Assembly (NCBI GenBank): GCA_910592005.1
Contig: CAJVPP010001271.1
Location: 1-21,286, forward strand
From: Funneliformis mosseae
Lineage: Eukaryota; Glomeromycota; Glomeromycetes; Glomerales; Glomeraceae
Length of the DNA stretch: 21,286 bases
Reading direction: 5' to 3'
Shown: positions 1-11,100 of the stretch, one piece after another
Position numbering within the stretch: position 1 is the stretch's first letter
Layout of the letters: the number at the start of each line of letters is the position of its first letter
Position numbers and translations under genes: made by a program
The notes under the pieces: model-generated
What the model was told of the DNA's origin: nothing
Seen by the model: the letters and a program-made list of their open reading frames with translations, nothing else
The model's database searches: none

Positions 1-180
1 ATTTTGGATTAATCCAAAATTTTCAGTTCAGTTCAGATTTTTTTCAGTTCAGATTAGATTTATAATCCGAAAAAAATTTGAACTGAATTGAAAATTTTCA
101 GATTGAAATTTTTGCAATCTGAAATTGAACTGAAGTTGATCCAAACTGAAAATTTTCAGATTAATCTGAACCGTTTAGAG
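1..180. repeat. TTCAG/CTGAA-rich foldback patch
   Basis: A perfect 20-bp palindrome occupies 1-20. Positions 16-45 and 69-98 form a 30-bp inverted repeat with only two mismatches (both G/A) around a 23-nt loop. Further in, 146-159 (CTGAAAATTTTCAG) and 155-170 (TTCAGATTAATCTGAA) are perfect overlapping palindromes. The words TTCAG and CTGAA recur on both strands throughout. This could be the edge of a foldback or satellite element cut by the window start; I cannot assign a family. Confidence 0.75.
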
Positions 181-186
181 CTTTAT

Positions 187-255
187 AGATAACAACTTAT
201 TCATAACTAGATAACAGTCTAGCAGTAACAGATAACAACTTACTCATAATTAGAT
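187..255 (+). repeat. 26-bp direct repeat, two copies
   Basis: Positions 187-212 and 230-255 carry the same 26-bp sequence beginning AGATAACAACTTA, with two mismatches (both T/C) and a 43-bp period. The second copy runs directly into the 18-bp tandem array that follows. Confidence 0.8.
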
Positions 256-357
256 TATATAAGATTTTCAGATTATATGTATTATTTAGATTATATGCGA
301 TATTTAGACTTTATGTGATATTCAGATTATATGTGATATTTAGATTATATGCGATAC
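252..357 (+). repeat. 18-bp tandem repeat, about six copies
   Basis: Six consecutive units start at 252, 270, 288, 306, 324 and 342. The consensus is AGATTATATGYGATATTT. The 288, 324 and 342 units are almost identical, the first (252-269) is the most diverged, and the last is incomplete. This is a minisatellite of unknown function. Confidence 0.85.
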
Positions 358-430
358 TATAATCTAGGATAAGTGGGATATCACATGTAATATGATATTA
401 CATATGATATTCCACTAGTATAGATTATAT
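358..430. repeat. imperfect long palindrome (foldback)
   Basis: The arms 373-393 and 395-415 are inverted copies of 21 bp with two mismatches, centred on base 394 with no real loop. They begin and end with GTGG/CCAC. The outer flanks are also partly complementary (TATAATCTA left, TAGATTATA right), so the symmetry extends to roughly 358-430. Such near-perfect palindromes are typical of MITE or foldback element cores, but no target duplication was identified. Confidence 0.7.
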
Positions 431-459
431 ATCTTATATCCCATATATAATTGAATTTT

Positions 460-3400
460 TCTTCAATTTTTTCTCTAATTATTGACAATTAGAAGTATTA
501 TTAATAATAATTATTGCAAATTTATTTATACTAATTTTTTTACAATATCTATTATTTTAAAGTAAAATATTCACCTATATGTAAATTCATAAAATAATTA
601 TATAAGACAACCAAATATTCTTTTCTATCAGATATTATTATAATATAATTATAAATTGATTTTATTGTTTAAATATTCATTTATCTAATGCTAATTATAA
701 AAATTTTATAATTATTGATTATAAATATAAATATATAATATATTTATTAATTATTTAAAATTGAATTCTTTATTATTTTTATTTTGAATTTAATATTTTT
801 ATTAATATATGTAAGTTTTTTATCTAAAAATCAGCTAGATAAAGTAAATAAAGATAGTTATATATATTCTAAATTTAAATTTTTAATTAAATCTACAATA
901 AATGAATTTTTAATAACTTCAAAAGGAATTTCTGCCATTATCTATATTTTTAATAATAAACAGTTAATATGATTATTTACTTGTAAAAGAAGTGGTTTAT
1001 TTAAATCAAAATATTAAGTAATTTTAAATTAATTTTGTAGTAGTAGTATTAATAGTCTTTATAAATTTTAGGTATAAGTAATTTTATTTTTACTAATTTT
1101 TACACCAATAATTATTAATTTCTTCAGAATATAATATGTACTTATTAGTTAAATAAGCTTTTAAAATTTCTGATTATTCTTTTGATTAATTTTAATAATA
1201 TAAAACTTTATAATAACTCTTATTTATTTCTTTTTCTTATATAAAATACTATTATATTTTATCAAATTTTATATTTTTTATTAGTTTTTTATTTGAAAAA
1301 AAAAGAGAAATTTGAGAAGTTTTTTCTGATTTTTCACAATTACACTTTATAATATATTAGTTTCACTATTTTTAATAATAAATAATGTAATATATTAAAA
1401 AAATAATGAATTACATTATTTTTATATTTATTATTTTTTAATAAAATATTATATATATAATAATATATATCATATACATATTATATTTTATAATATATAT
1501 TACATATTACTTATATTACATATTATGATAATATGAAAGACAGTCAGTAGAAAAGAAGAAATTCACTTTTTAATCAAAAATTTTTTTATTGGTTTACTCT
1601 ACTGATCATGGTCATGTGAAAAAACTAGTTTAATAACTAAAATTACTCAAAATTTGTAGATTTTCTCCTTTTCTATTAACTGCCTCTCATATGTTATATA
1701 TAACTTATGACATTTAGCATAAAATTTTATAATATAAGACATAATAATATAATTTTGTATTGGATTTAAATCTACACTCTTACTTTACAGAATTTAGAAT
1801 TTAGATTTTGACTATAGGATAATTTATAATTGAAAATTAGATGTGAAAACTAATGAATTCTTTTTTATCTTATACAAGACTTCTATTAAATTATAATATG
1901 ATTTACAAAATATTATTAAAATAGAAAATAACTTTTTATAATCTTAATAGTATTAAAGTCAATTAGTTAAAATCTGATTCATTCATCAATAAAATCACTA
2001 TATAAATTATACAATTGAGTATCAATGATTTTTATCTTCTTATTACTTCTATTACTTTCAATACCTTAATAAAATATTTAAAAATTCTTAAAAATAATTA
2101 CTTAATTATTATTAAATAGGCCTTCATGACATTAAATTCATAATATCAGCAATGATTTTAATAAAAAACTTATTAATTAATAGATAATTTATATATTTAT
2201 ATTATGAATTACCTTATATAAAATAATGAATCCAATTTACACATCTATCTGATCCTTTTACAATTGCATAATAAGTTTATATAAATTTTTCTTTATTTTT
2301 TATAAGATCTTTCTTCATATATTTTACACTTTCATTTAATTTATGATTTATTAAATTTATTTTATAGACATAATCAATCATTTAATGATATATTATTGAT
2401 AATATTTAATAATAATAGACTTTAAAAAGATAATACAGATTCATTTTCTTTAATTATAATAAAAGAAATAGTTTTATAAATCTTTTTTATTCTACTGGTC
2501 ATATCATAACTCTAAGATTTAAAGATTAAATATTAATATTTTTATATAATTTAAAAAATATCAATATTAATTTATCTGCTTTACTTTATTATAAAAATAT
2601 AATATAAAAAGGTTTAACTATTATCTTATCATTATGTCATATAAAATATAAAAGGATTACTTTTTTCTCATTAAATATTTTTTTTATTTGTAAAACAATT
2701 AGTAAATTGTGAAGGAAATTTTATGTTTATTTATCTAATCTTAAAAGTTTATATTATTTACTCATATAAAAAGAATTTTTAAATAATTTATATTTTACAA
2801 TAAGCTTTTAATATTAATCAACAATAATACTTATCACAGAATAGACTTTTCCTCATAATTTTAAATATAATTATTCTTTGCTCTATCTAATAGAAATAAT
2901 TACAGATTATTTTCACTATATGTTAAAATTTTGATACTAATAATCTAATCATTAGATAAATTACAAAAATAGATAAATATTCAGTTTTAATAAAACATAT
3001 AATTTTCTTAGTTAGAATTTAAATTAATATTCTTTTGTAAAACTATGATAAATATATCCTTAATAATAGTTTAACATATTATTTTAAGTTTATAAAGAAA
3101 TTTTATACTTGATGTATTCTTTCTATTCTTATCAACTTTTATATAAAAATAATAACTTATAATATAAGAGAGTGTTTATTTAGCTCATAATTATTCCTTT
3201 TCTTAAAAAAAACTACTTATACATTTTATTTAATAATATATTAACTGTTAGTTATACTTTTTTTTATTTTTTTTTATTCTATACTACCTTTATTTTTACA
3301 TAAATTTATATTCTTATCATATTTATCTAGATTATTAATACTTTTTCAACAATTTTCTTCTATATCTAATTTAAAATTTTTTACAGATAACTTTTTATTA

Positions 3401-5421
3401 AATTTTGGTTTTCTTTAATTAGAATGAGTTGACTTAATTATAGATACATCCTGATTTTTTAATGATTTTTTTGATCACTCTCATCACATTTTTTCCTTCT
3501 TTCTCAATAGCAGAACTATATAGCATTTATAATAACTTTTCTTAATTATTATATAAATATTAAACTGAATTACAAGTTATCATTCAATAATTCAATAAAT
3601 TTAATTTGCTTTTATGAATTTTACCTTCAAAATGATTCTTTCAAAAGGTAACAATTTTTATATATAAGCCTATTTATTTGATATTATTTGTATTTTATAT
3701 CTGACTATTTATTTATATAAAGTTAAATCTTATTTAAAAGATCTCTTTAATGATAAAATAAACTAATTAGCCAAAAATTGTCATGATTTTGCTAACCTTA
3801 CAATAGATCTTTAATAATTTAATTATATTTTTACCAATATAAAGATATATTAGTAGTTAATAATTTATTAAATCTATGATAAAATCTAATTTATTTACTC
3901 AATTTAAATAACTATATATAGTTAATAAATATAATAGTTTTTTTATAAATTAAATAATCACTGCATTTTATTTAAATAATAATATTGTTAAGATATATAT
4001 CTCCTATAAAACTTTTATTCTAAAAAAGAAAAAATTTTAACAAATATTAGAAATACTTCTAACTCTAAAAATCTATTACTTTAATATTTATTAATTATCA
4101 TAGCTATGATATATTAAAGAAATCTTTAATAATATTTGAAAATATCTTATTTTTCAAATACATATACAATTAGTTATTATCTATTTATAATAGTTCTTTT
4201 ATAAACTTACTAAGGATTACTTTTTTAATTAAAAATTTTATAGATTACTGATTTAATTTCTATATCTTATAGCTATCTATTCTTTTTTTTTTTTATATAA
4301 GAACTAATTTTTTAGACTTTGTTTTAATATGTTTATATAATAATAAGAATTATAAATCTTACTTTAGCAATTCTATCTACTTTATACATTTTATCTTTAA
4401 ACAAATATATTCAATTTTTGATAGATAAATATTCTTTTTAAATCAGTTTTGAAAAAGCTTATAATATTACTATTCAATCTAAAAAAGATGACATAATTTT
4501 CTCAGATTACAATTTTACTTATTTCTCTTTCTAATTGTTAATTCTTTATTAATATAATAGTTTATTTTAGAACATATTAGATAAATTTTTAATATCATAA
4601 TGATTAAATCTTTTCTCTTTTTTTTTGATTTACTAAAAAATAATATTTTTAATTTAGATTAGAAATAGATTTTAAAATAGTGCAGGATTAGTCTTAATTT
4701 AATTTTATATAAATAGAGATTTTTGTATTTTCTTAATTTTATTTTACTTTATATTACTTTTACTTTGAATTTAATAAAGATATACTAAAACTAATATATA
4801 TAAAATTTGATTTAATTTACTATAAGAAAATGCAATGTTTTAATATTTAATATTATTTTTATTTTTATTTTAAATAAAATAATAAGTTAAAAAAATTAAA
4901 AAAAATTACAGGTATTAATCTATTTTTTAAAAAAATTTTAAATTAAAATTTTAAATATTTAAAAATCTATTAAAAAAATATATAACTAAAAAAAAATAAA
5001 AAAAGATCATTAAAATCAAAAATTACAATTGTAAATATATTTTAATACTAATTAATTTTAATAATATCAAAATTAATTATATCAATTTAATATTTATTAT
5101 AAATTATTAATAAAATAATAATGTCTTTTAAAATACAATTTATTTATTAAAATACTATTTAATTAGTAATTCATCAATTTATATTAAAATATAATTGTAA
5201 ATAAGAAATTAATAAAAATATTAAAAAAATTAAATCAAAAAAAAATAAAAAATAAAATAACATTCAAATTAAAAATTTATTATTTAATTTTAAATTTATT
5301 AATAAAACTTTATATTTTTTTATTACAATAGTAATTTCAGAACATAATCTAGTTAAAGTCACTAATTATTTTAAATATAATATAGTATTACATATATAAA
5401 AAATGATTATTTAAAAAGCTT
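460..5421. other. AT-rich gene-free stretch with traces of decayed coding
   Basis: No intact gene is seen. The sequence is strongly AT-rich and becomes almost only A and T around 4840-5330. Minus-strand translations show short protein-like runs broken by stops, most clearly around 2220-2350 (for example YYAIVKGSDRCVNWIHYF) and 3270-3450, suggesting a very old decayed element or gene. I cannot assign these to a family. The open frame at 784-972 is built of AT-rich codons only and has no recognisable domain, so I do not call it a gene. Confidence 0.6.
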
Positions 5422-5423
5422 TA

Positions 5424-5447
5424 CAATCAAAGCTCATTATAGTAAAT
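5424..5447 (+). repeat. left terminal inverted repeat of the Tigger/pogo element
   Basis: This end is the inverted match of 7553-7576. It is preceded by a TA at 5422-5423, read as the target duplication. Within it lies one copy of the subterminal word TTATAGTRAA. Confidence 0.82.
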
Positions 5448-5614
5448 ATTTAGTTCTATTCAATTTTGTTTACTATAATGAATATTCATAAAAACAAGAT
5501 TTTTTTATAGTGAATCTTATATAAATAAAAAATAAATTTCTTATAATGTGAATTTTTAATTTTATTATTATCTTGAATGTTTAAACTATTTAATATGATT
5601 TGTTTTGCATTATC

Positions 5615-7280
5615 TTAAATTTGCTTGTTAGTTTTTGATTTTAAAGTATTAAGAAATTTTAACTTTATATAATTAACTAAAATATTATCAGCCAGATTTT
5701 TAAAATACTAAATCACTTTCTCTAAACTACTTAAAGCTTCATTATTAGAAATACTAATATTTATCTAGTTTATTATCCTCTTTTATATATTTTTCAGATT
5801 TTGAAATTATTGCAACAATAATTATTGGATAATAGCTCTATTGGTATTTCATCATTAATATAGATAAATCTTTCAGTTGTAATAGAATCCTGTAAATTTA
5901 ATTTATTAATCATTTCTTATAATTCTAAAGTTATTCTATTAATTTTATCATTAATATCTTGACTCCAATCAGAATCATTTTTTTCAGAATTATTTTCTTC
6001 AAAATCATGTAAAATACCTGTTTTTTCTTACAATATTCAATTGTATTTAATTTACAATGTCTCATACTTCACTAATAAATATTATAACGTCAAGAATATC
6101 AACTTGTATTATATTATTAGAATCACTTTCTTGAGTCAAATTGTATACTTCCACTCTATTTGTAATTAATAATTTCCTGTATTGAGTCTAATATTATAAA
6201 ATTATAAATGATAAAATATTAATAAAAAAAATCTAATAATTGTTTTTTACCTTAAAATTATTAATAATACCAGCATCTAATAATTATAAATGAGCAGTTA
6301 TATTTGGAAGAAGAAAACATATATTAATATTTGATAATTGAACAAATTCATTTAATAAGTGTGTAGGTGCATTATCTGTCAATAATAAATATTTTATAAT
6401 TTTACTATCTTATTAATTGGTTAAGTTTATTTAGATAATCACATCACACTGATATTTGCATTTATGCAATATAATTCTAATAGTACTAAATGGGTTAATC
6501 ATCTTTTTTAATTCCTTTTAAAATATGTGAAGTCTACTATTTATGTATTACTAGTGCAAGTAACTTATGACTTCTATTAGCATTACAAATTAAAATAACT
6601 GTAATATGATTCTTTGATTTTTAGTACTAAAAATATAGTAGTCTAAAAGCATTTTGATGATTCTAAATTCTAAAATAAAGCTAATGTATATATATAAATT
6701 AGTTAATAAATAAATAAATTTGTATTAATTTTAATCTATTTTTACCTATTTCATCAATATTATAAACATCACAAAATCATATTGTTTAATTAATTCTTGC
6801 AGAATTTTGCACTCTTCTTCTAGTATTTCTAAAGACGCAATATTCACTTCACTAACTTTATTAATTTGCTTTATATTATATCATTTTTTAAATTTTGTTA
6901 ACCATTCATATGAAGCAGTAAAAGATGTTATTTGTAATCTAGTTACAAAATTCAAAGCTTTAGATTTTAATACATCTCCTGTAATAGTTAAGTTTGATGC
7001 TAATGCTTACTGCATTCACAAATACAATGCAGATTCGATTTCTGGGTATTTTGCACCTCTATCCCATTTTTGATCTTTAAATTCCTTATTTGAAATATTG
7101 TTAGATAACCATTTATCTTTGTCTTTTAGTATTTACAAACTTATGGTTTTCATATACCAAATTTTTTAATAAGTTCTTTCTGATTATATGATAGATTATT
7201 TTTTTTTCTGCATAAGATAAACTTTTTCTTTTACTGGTTCTATCAGCTACTTTTTCTTTGCCTTTTCTAATGGGTGGCAT
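5615..7280 (-). pseudogene. Tigger/pogo transposase (CENP-B-like HTH, DDE) pseudogene
   Basis: The copy reads from an ATG at 7280-7278 (MPPIRKGKEKV) down to a stop at 5615-5617. The N-terminus contains KRKSLSYAEKK, the start of the CENP-B/Psq-type DNA-binding helix-turn-helix. Next comes a second HTH region (KWDRGAKYPEIESALYLW, then YEWLTKFKK). The DDE core is represented by YNIDE (Asp at 6753-6755), TDNAPTH (Asp at 6374-6376) and LLDAG (Asp at 6275-6277). The last two aspartates are separated by 32 residues, which is the Tigger-like DD32D spacing. Two introns with GT-AG ends can still be seen at 6670-6745 and 6188-6250; the second restores the continuous motif FK-TQYRKLL. A frameshift lies just before YNIDE and stops interrupt each exon, so the gene is dead. 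It was presumably the transposase that mobilised the surrounding inverted-repeat element. Confidence 0.88.
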
Positions 7281-7552
7281 CTTGAGAACAAAGAAAAGAT
7301 GCATTAATGTGTTATAGTAGATAGGCATTTATATTAACTAAAAATAATGATGACTTACAAATATTAATTTCACATGATATTCACATAACGAGTATAAATT
7401 TATAATATATGTTCTATATTAAAATTTTTATTAAGTTTACTATATCTAATATTGAGATTTAATTAAGAAATTCACTATAATAAGTATTATTTTATATAGA
7501 ATGAACTGGAAAAATAAAAAAGTTCACTATAAGCCAAATTTACTATAATGGG

Positions 7553-7576
7553 ATTCACTATAATGAGCTTTATTAG
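7553..7576 (-). repeat. right terminal inverted repeat of the Tigger/pogo element
   Basis: This is the inverted match of 5424-5447, followed by TA at 7577-7578. The adjacent 7471-7548 holds three more copies of the TTYACTATAA word, making four at this end. Confidence 0.82.
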
Positions 7577-7578
7577 TA

Positions 7579-7900
7579 CATTTATAGAAGGATGATTATC
7601 TTAAAATAAATAGAAATATTTAACAAATAATTTCTTGAATACTATTATTCATAAGTAATTTTGGTAAAAATAAAGAAATATAACATTTAAAACAAAATGA
7701 AAAAAATAATCATAAAAAAATCTCAAAAAATTACTATATAAAACATCCAAGTTATATAACAAATAGTTTTTAAAAGTAAAAGGAAATTTTAAAAGAAATG
7801 AATGAGTTATTAAATAAAATACAAGATATAAACAATGAAACAAATGATAATAAATATTTTTGAAAAAATAAAAAAAAAAGTTTAAAATTATCAATGTAAT
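7579..7900. other. A-rich spacer between the transposon and the gene
   Basis: The sequence is A-rich on the plus strand. A plus-strand reading around 7800-7860 gives a Lys/Asn/Glu-rich run, and the minus strand is open from 7894 to 7649, but that translation is a Phe/Tyr/Leu run expected from low-complexity DNA. I see no gene. Confidence 0.5.
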
Positions 7901-8102
7901 ATGCTCGTCGAACTACATAAATTCCATTTGGTATGCTTCTTTAGAAACCTGAATCGACAGAGCCTACGTATCACACTTACAGTAACACGGTTTTTCATAT
8001 TCGGCTTGTATAAAAAAAAAATTGCAACAAACGTACATAACTTTATAAGTTTTTAAGTTTTTAAGCCTTTATTTTTTATTCTTTTATTATTATTTTATTT
8101 AG
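7901..8102 (+). promoter_or_regulatory. probable promoter/5' leader of the ankyrin-FYVE-RING gene
   Basis: Base composition changes sharply here, from AT-rich spacer to a mixed sequence at about 7901-8005. A TATA-like run (TATAAAAAA) begins at 8009, 94 bp upstream of the start codon. A pyrimidine-rich tract ending in TTTATTTAG at 8102 directly precedes the ATG. It looks like a 3' splice site, so a 5'-UTR intron is possible. A 51-codon open frame (7901-8056, starting MLVELHKF) also fits in this island and could be an upstream ORF if transcription starts above it. The alternatives cannot be separated without transcript data. Confidence 0.45.
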
Positions 8103-11100
8103 ATGCTTTCATCAGTACTTCCTCCGTCAATGCGGATACCTGAGGCTGTGAATCCGCCTATTCCTGGAGAAAGCCATCGTTATTATGGGAACATTCATTT
8201 AAAACAACTTAAGCTTCCTTCGAATTCTTTCAACCATTCCTTTCAAGGAACGAGTTACCCTCATTATTCAGTAGACGGTTCGATCGAAGGTGATTTAGAC
8301 ATTCATGAAGCAACAGCTGCTGGTAATTTTATCAGGGTTAAAGAGTTACTTGCACCTCGTGGTTCTGGTGAAACAACATCTGCCTTCTTGCTTGCAAATG
8401 AAGCCAGTCCATCTTCTGGTTTGACACCGCTTCATTACGCGGCGTCACGTGGGCATCTAGAAATTGTAAGATGGTTGATAGATGAGGCTGGAGCTATTGT
8501 TGATCTCGAAGATCAAACGGGAGAGGTATGTGAGCTTGATTTCTATAATGATTAATTTTTCTTTTGAATTAATATTGCTTTGTCGTTATTTCTTTAGACA
8601 GCTCTCCTTAAAGCATCTTATAATGGTCATTCTTCAGTTGTAGCGTATCTTCTACAAAAGAAAGCGAGCGTGATTCAAAAAGATAACGACGGTTGGACTG
8701 CGTTGCATAATGCTTCTGCTCAAGGTTATTTACAGATTGTTAAATATTTGATTGAACACACTTCGGCCGATGTTGATGTGAAGAGTACTAAAGGTCACAC
8801 TCCTTTAAGTAAGTTGAATAATATGATTGATGAAGTAACCAAATCAATTGCTAATTGATGATACATATTATTTAATCCATTGATTATATATAATAATTAA
8901 TTAATCTAGTGAACGCTGCATCAAAGGGCAATATTGAAATTGTAGAATACCTTTTAAAATATGGTCATGCGAATCCGCTCATAAAGAACAGTTTTGGAGA
9001 AACCGCATATGATGTTGCTGCTATAAGTCTAGAAGTATATATATGTGAATTGTTAGAAAAGGCGGAGCGAGATTGGTGGAAGGGCAAAAGAGCAATGCCT
9101 ACCTGTATGTTGATTTTATAATTTATATATTCTTTCCGAGATTTTATGCCTAAAACTTTTGTCAATTTAACTCGTTTTTTTTGACTAATAGCCACTTCAT
9201 TGAAGGAATATGTTGACCTGCCGGCGCCTGATCAACCATATGATGTTTATTCCTTTCATATCACTGTTCCCGTCATAGTTTATGAAAATCAGCGTACTGC
9301 TTCAACATTAGGTTTTCCTCTTCGTGGACCACCAAAATATTCAGCTAATAACTTATTGAAAAGCGACCTTCGAGGTCCTTGGTCTCTTCCAAATGGTAAA
9401 CCTTCCTCAAGAGAGGAAGTTCAACTTCCTTTAGGACCCTCATCATCATCTATTTCAGTCGTTTCTAATATAACTTCTTCCAAGTCACAAAAAGCTTGGT
9501 TTTGGGTAACCGATTGGCAGATAGATATGTCACATCCACAAGTCGACTCACAAGGGTGGCAATATGCTAAAAATTTTGAAGAAAGTGATAAAAATTGGTT
9601 TTCTGAACAACGATCTAGCAGTGGAAGTTGGGTTAGGAGGAAAAGATGGGTTCGTATTATGAAACGTCGTATGGATCTAACAACAGAAAGTGGAAGTGCT
9701 TTACACTTTGCTCCAGATAATAACGTTCAACATGACGATCCTGATTATATTGAGCGAGCAGAAGAGATTATCAAAAAAGAACAAGAAAATGGAAATGGAA
9801 AAGGAAAAGCTGTCAGTGAGCTTTCTGTGGTTGATCAATTGGGACGATATAAAGAAGCAATAGAACTTTTGTTATCTGGGATCAAAGGTATGTATACATT
9901 GTTGTTTATACTTAATGAAATATTGTTTAATATCTACTTTCAAAATCCATCTTTTTAGCTGATAAAAATCCGCAGCGTAAACAGGAAGCCACTTGCCTTG
10001 TAAATAGTTTTATGACTCATGCTGAATATTTAGATAATATATTAAGAAATGAGCTTTCGAGTACAAGCCCGAGTTTTAAAGATGTTCCAATGACTCCAAC
10101 AATTACACAGCCTTTGCAAAGTTTATTTAGATTGGAATCTCCTGATGATCGACCGAAAAATGTTACTCCAAATGCAGGTACAATTAGCAACTTTAACGCT
10201 CCATCGACAACAAGTCTTAAAAGTTTTGAGACAATTGAAAGTCCCTGGAATGATACGGTTCAAAGTAACGATGTAGTTGGTAATTCATCTTCCATTTTTG
10301 GTGATTCAGCTATGGTATCTCCAACGCGTGCACATCCTCAACTAGGTTTAACCGTCAAAAATGTACAAGCAATCACTGTCGTTGGTAAATGGGAGAATGA
10401 TGAAGACGTACATGAATGTCGAAGATGTCAGAAGAAGTTTAACATGATTTTTAGAAGACATCATTGCAGGTTCGTACGGAACGTTATAATCGAATTCTTT
10501 AAAACCAAATTCGATACGTATAACAGCATTTTTTTCTATATTTTTTAATTTTATTTAATAATATCAAATCCAGGCGATGCGGCCAAGTGGTTTGTGATAA
10601 ATGTTCTACTGCAAGGGTTATGTTACCACTAAATCAAGTGCTTACTGATCCATCCCAAAGTGGTGAAGCAAGCCAATTATCTCAATACCATCGCGTGTGT
10701 AATTTATGTTTCGAATCGTTGGATCCTAAATCTCGGGAGAGATCAGATAGCTTCACTTCTACGACAATCGTTTCTGGTTCATCTTCCACAAGTAATAGAA
10801 GACGTATGAGCAATAGTTCTATGACCGTTTGTCCTGTTTGTAATATGTCATTAAGTAAAGCCCCTGCAGGAAAAAATGAAGAACACATCAAGAGCTGTCT
10901 CGAAAAGAAGAATAGCACCGGCGTTAGCGGTTATCAATATGTGGGTGAGCAGGTGCTTTTGAGTAGTCTTGAACAAACAGGAAAAAAAATTACAAAGTAG
11001 CAAGAAAGACCCTATAAATCTCATATTAGCAAAAAACATTATTATAACTTATTCGCGGTTTCTTGTCTTGCTTCCTTTGTGTTGGTACATTTCCACCACA

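Larger units (their letters stand above)
5424..7576 (-). mobile_element. Tigger/pogo-type DNA transposon, full length but inactive
   Basis: The termini are inverted repeats: 5429-5447 and 7553-7571 share AAAGCTCATTATAGTRAAT at 18 of 19 positions. The outermost bases (C-x-A-x-x-AAAGCTC) agree at both ends. TA dinucleotides flank the element at 5422-5423 and 7577-7578, as expected for the TA target duplication of the Tc1/mariner superfamily. The interior carries a minus-strand transposase pseudogene of the Tigger/pogo type. The total of about 2.15 kb is normal for this family. The 296 bp between the right end and the transposase start would be the 5' leader. Many stops and frameshifts make it non-autonomous. 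Confidence 0.88.

Noticed and set aside
252..357. CRISPR-like array
   Set aside because: Units are directly adjacent without spacers, and the genome is eukaryotic in gene structure; it is a minisatellite.
784..972. Open frame of 62 codons on the plus strand
   Set aside because: Composition is typical of AT-rich spacer (Ile, Asn, Lys, Phe, Ser), with no domain, no neighbour and no splice context.
4380..4510. Possible coding trace on the plus strand (KAYNITIQSKKDD-like reading)
   Set aside because: Both strands give equally short, unconvincing runs and no family could be recognised.
6807..7073. Open frame of 88 codons on the plus strand
   Set aside because: It lies antisense to the transposase pseudogene; the minus strand gives the recognised Tigger/pogo motifs there.
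7649..7894. Open frame of 81 codons on the minus strand
   Set aside because: Phe/Tyr/Leu low-complexity translation expected from an A-rich plus strand.
8965..9195. Minus-strand open frame over exon 3 of the intact gene
   Set aside because: Shadow of the ankyrin-coding strand; crosses an intron and shows no motif.
10998..11000. TAG as the true end of the gene
   Set aside because: Using the intron 10945-11163 restores a smooth frame into a complete RING with all eight ligands, which is far more likely.
10682..11039. Two overlapping minus-strand open frames over exon 6
   Set aside because: Antisense to the FYVE and C2HC coding sequence, which is strongly supported.
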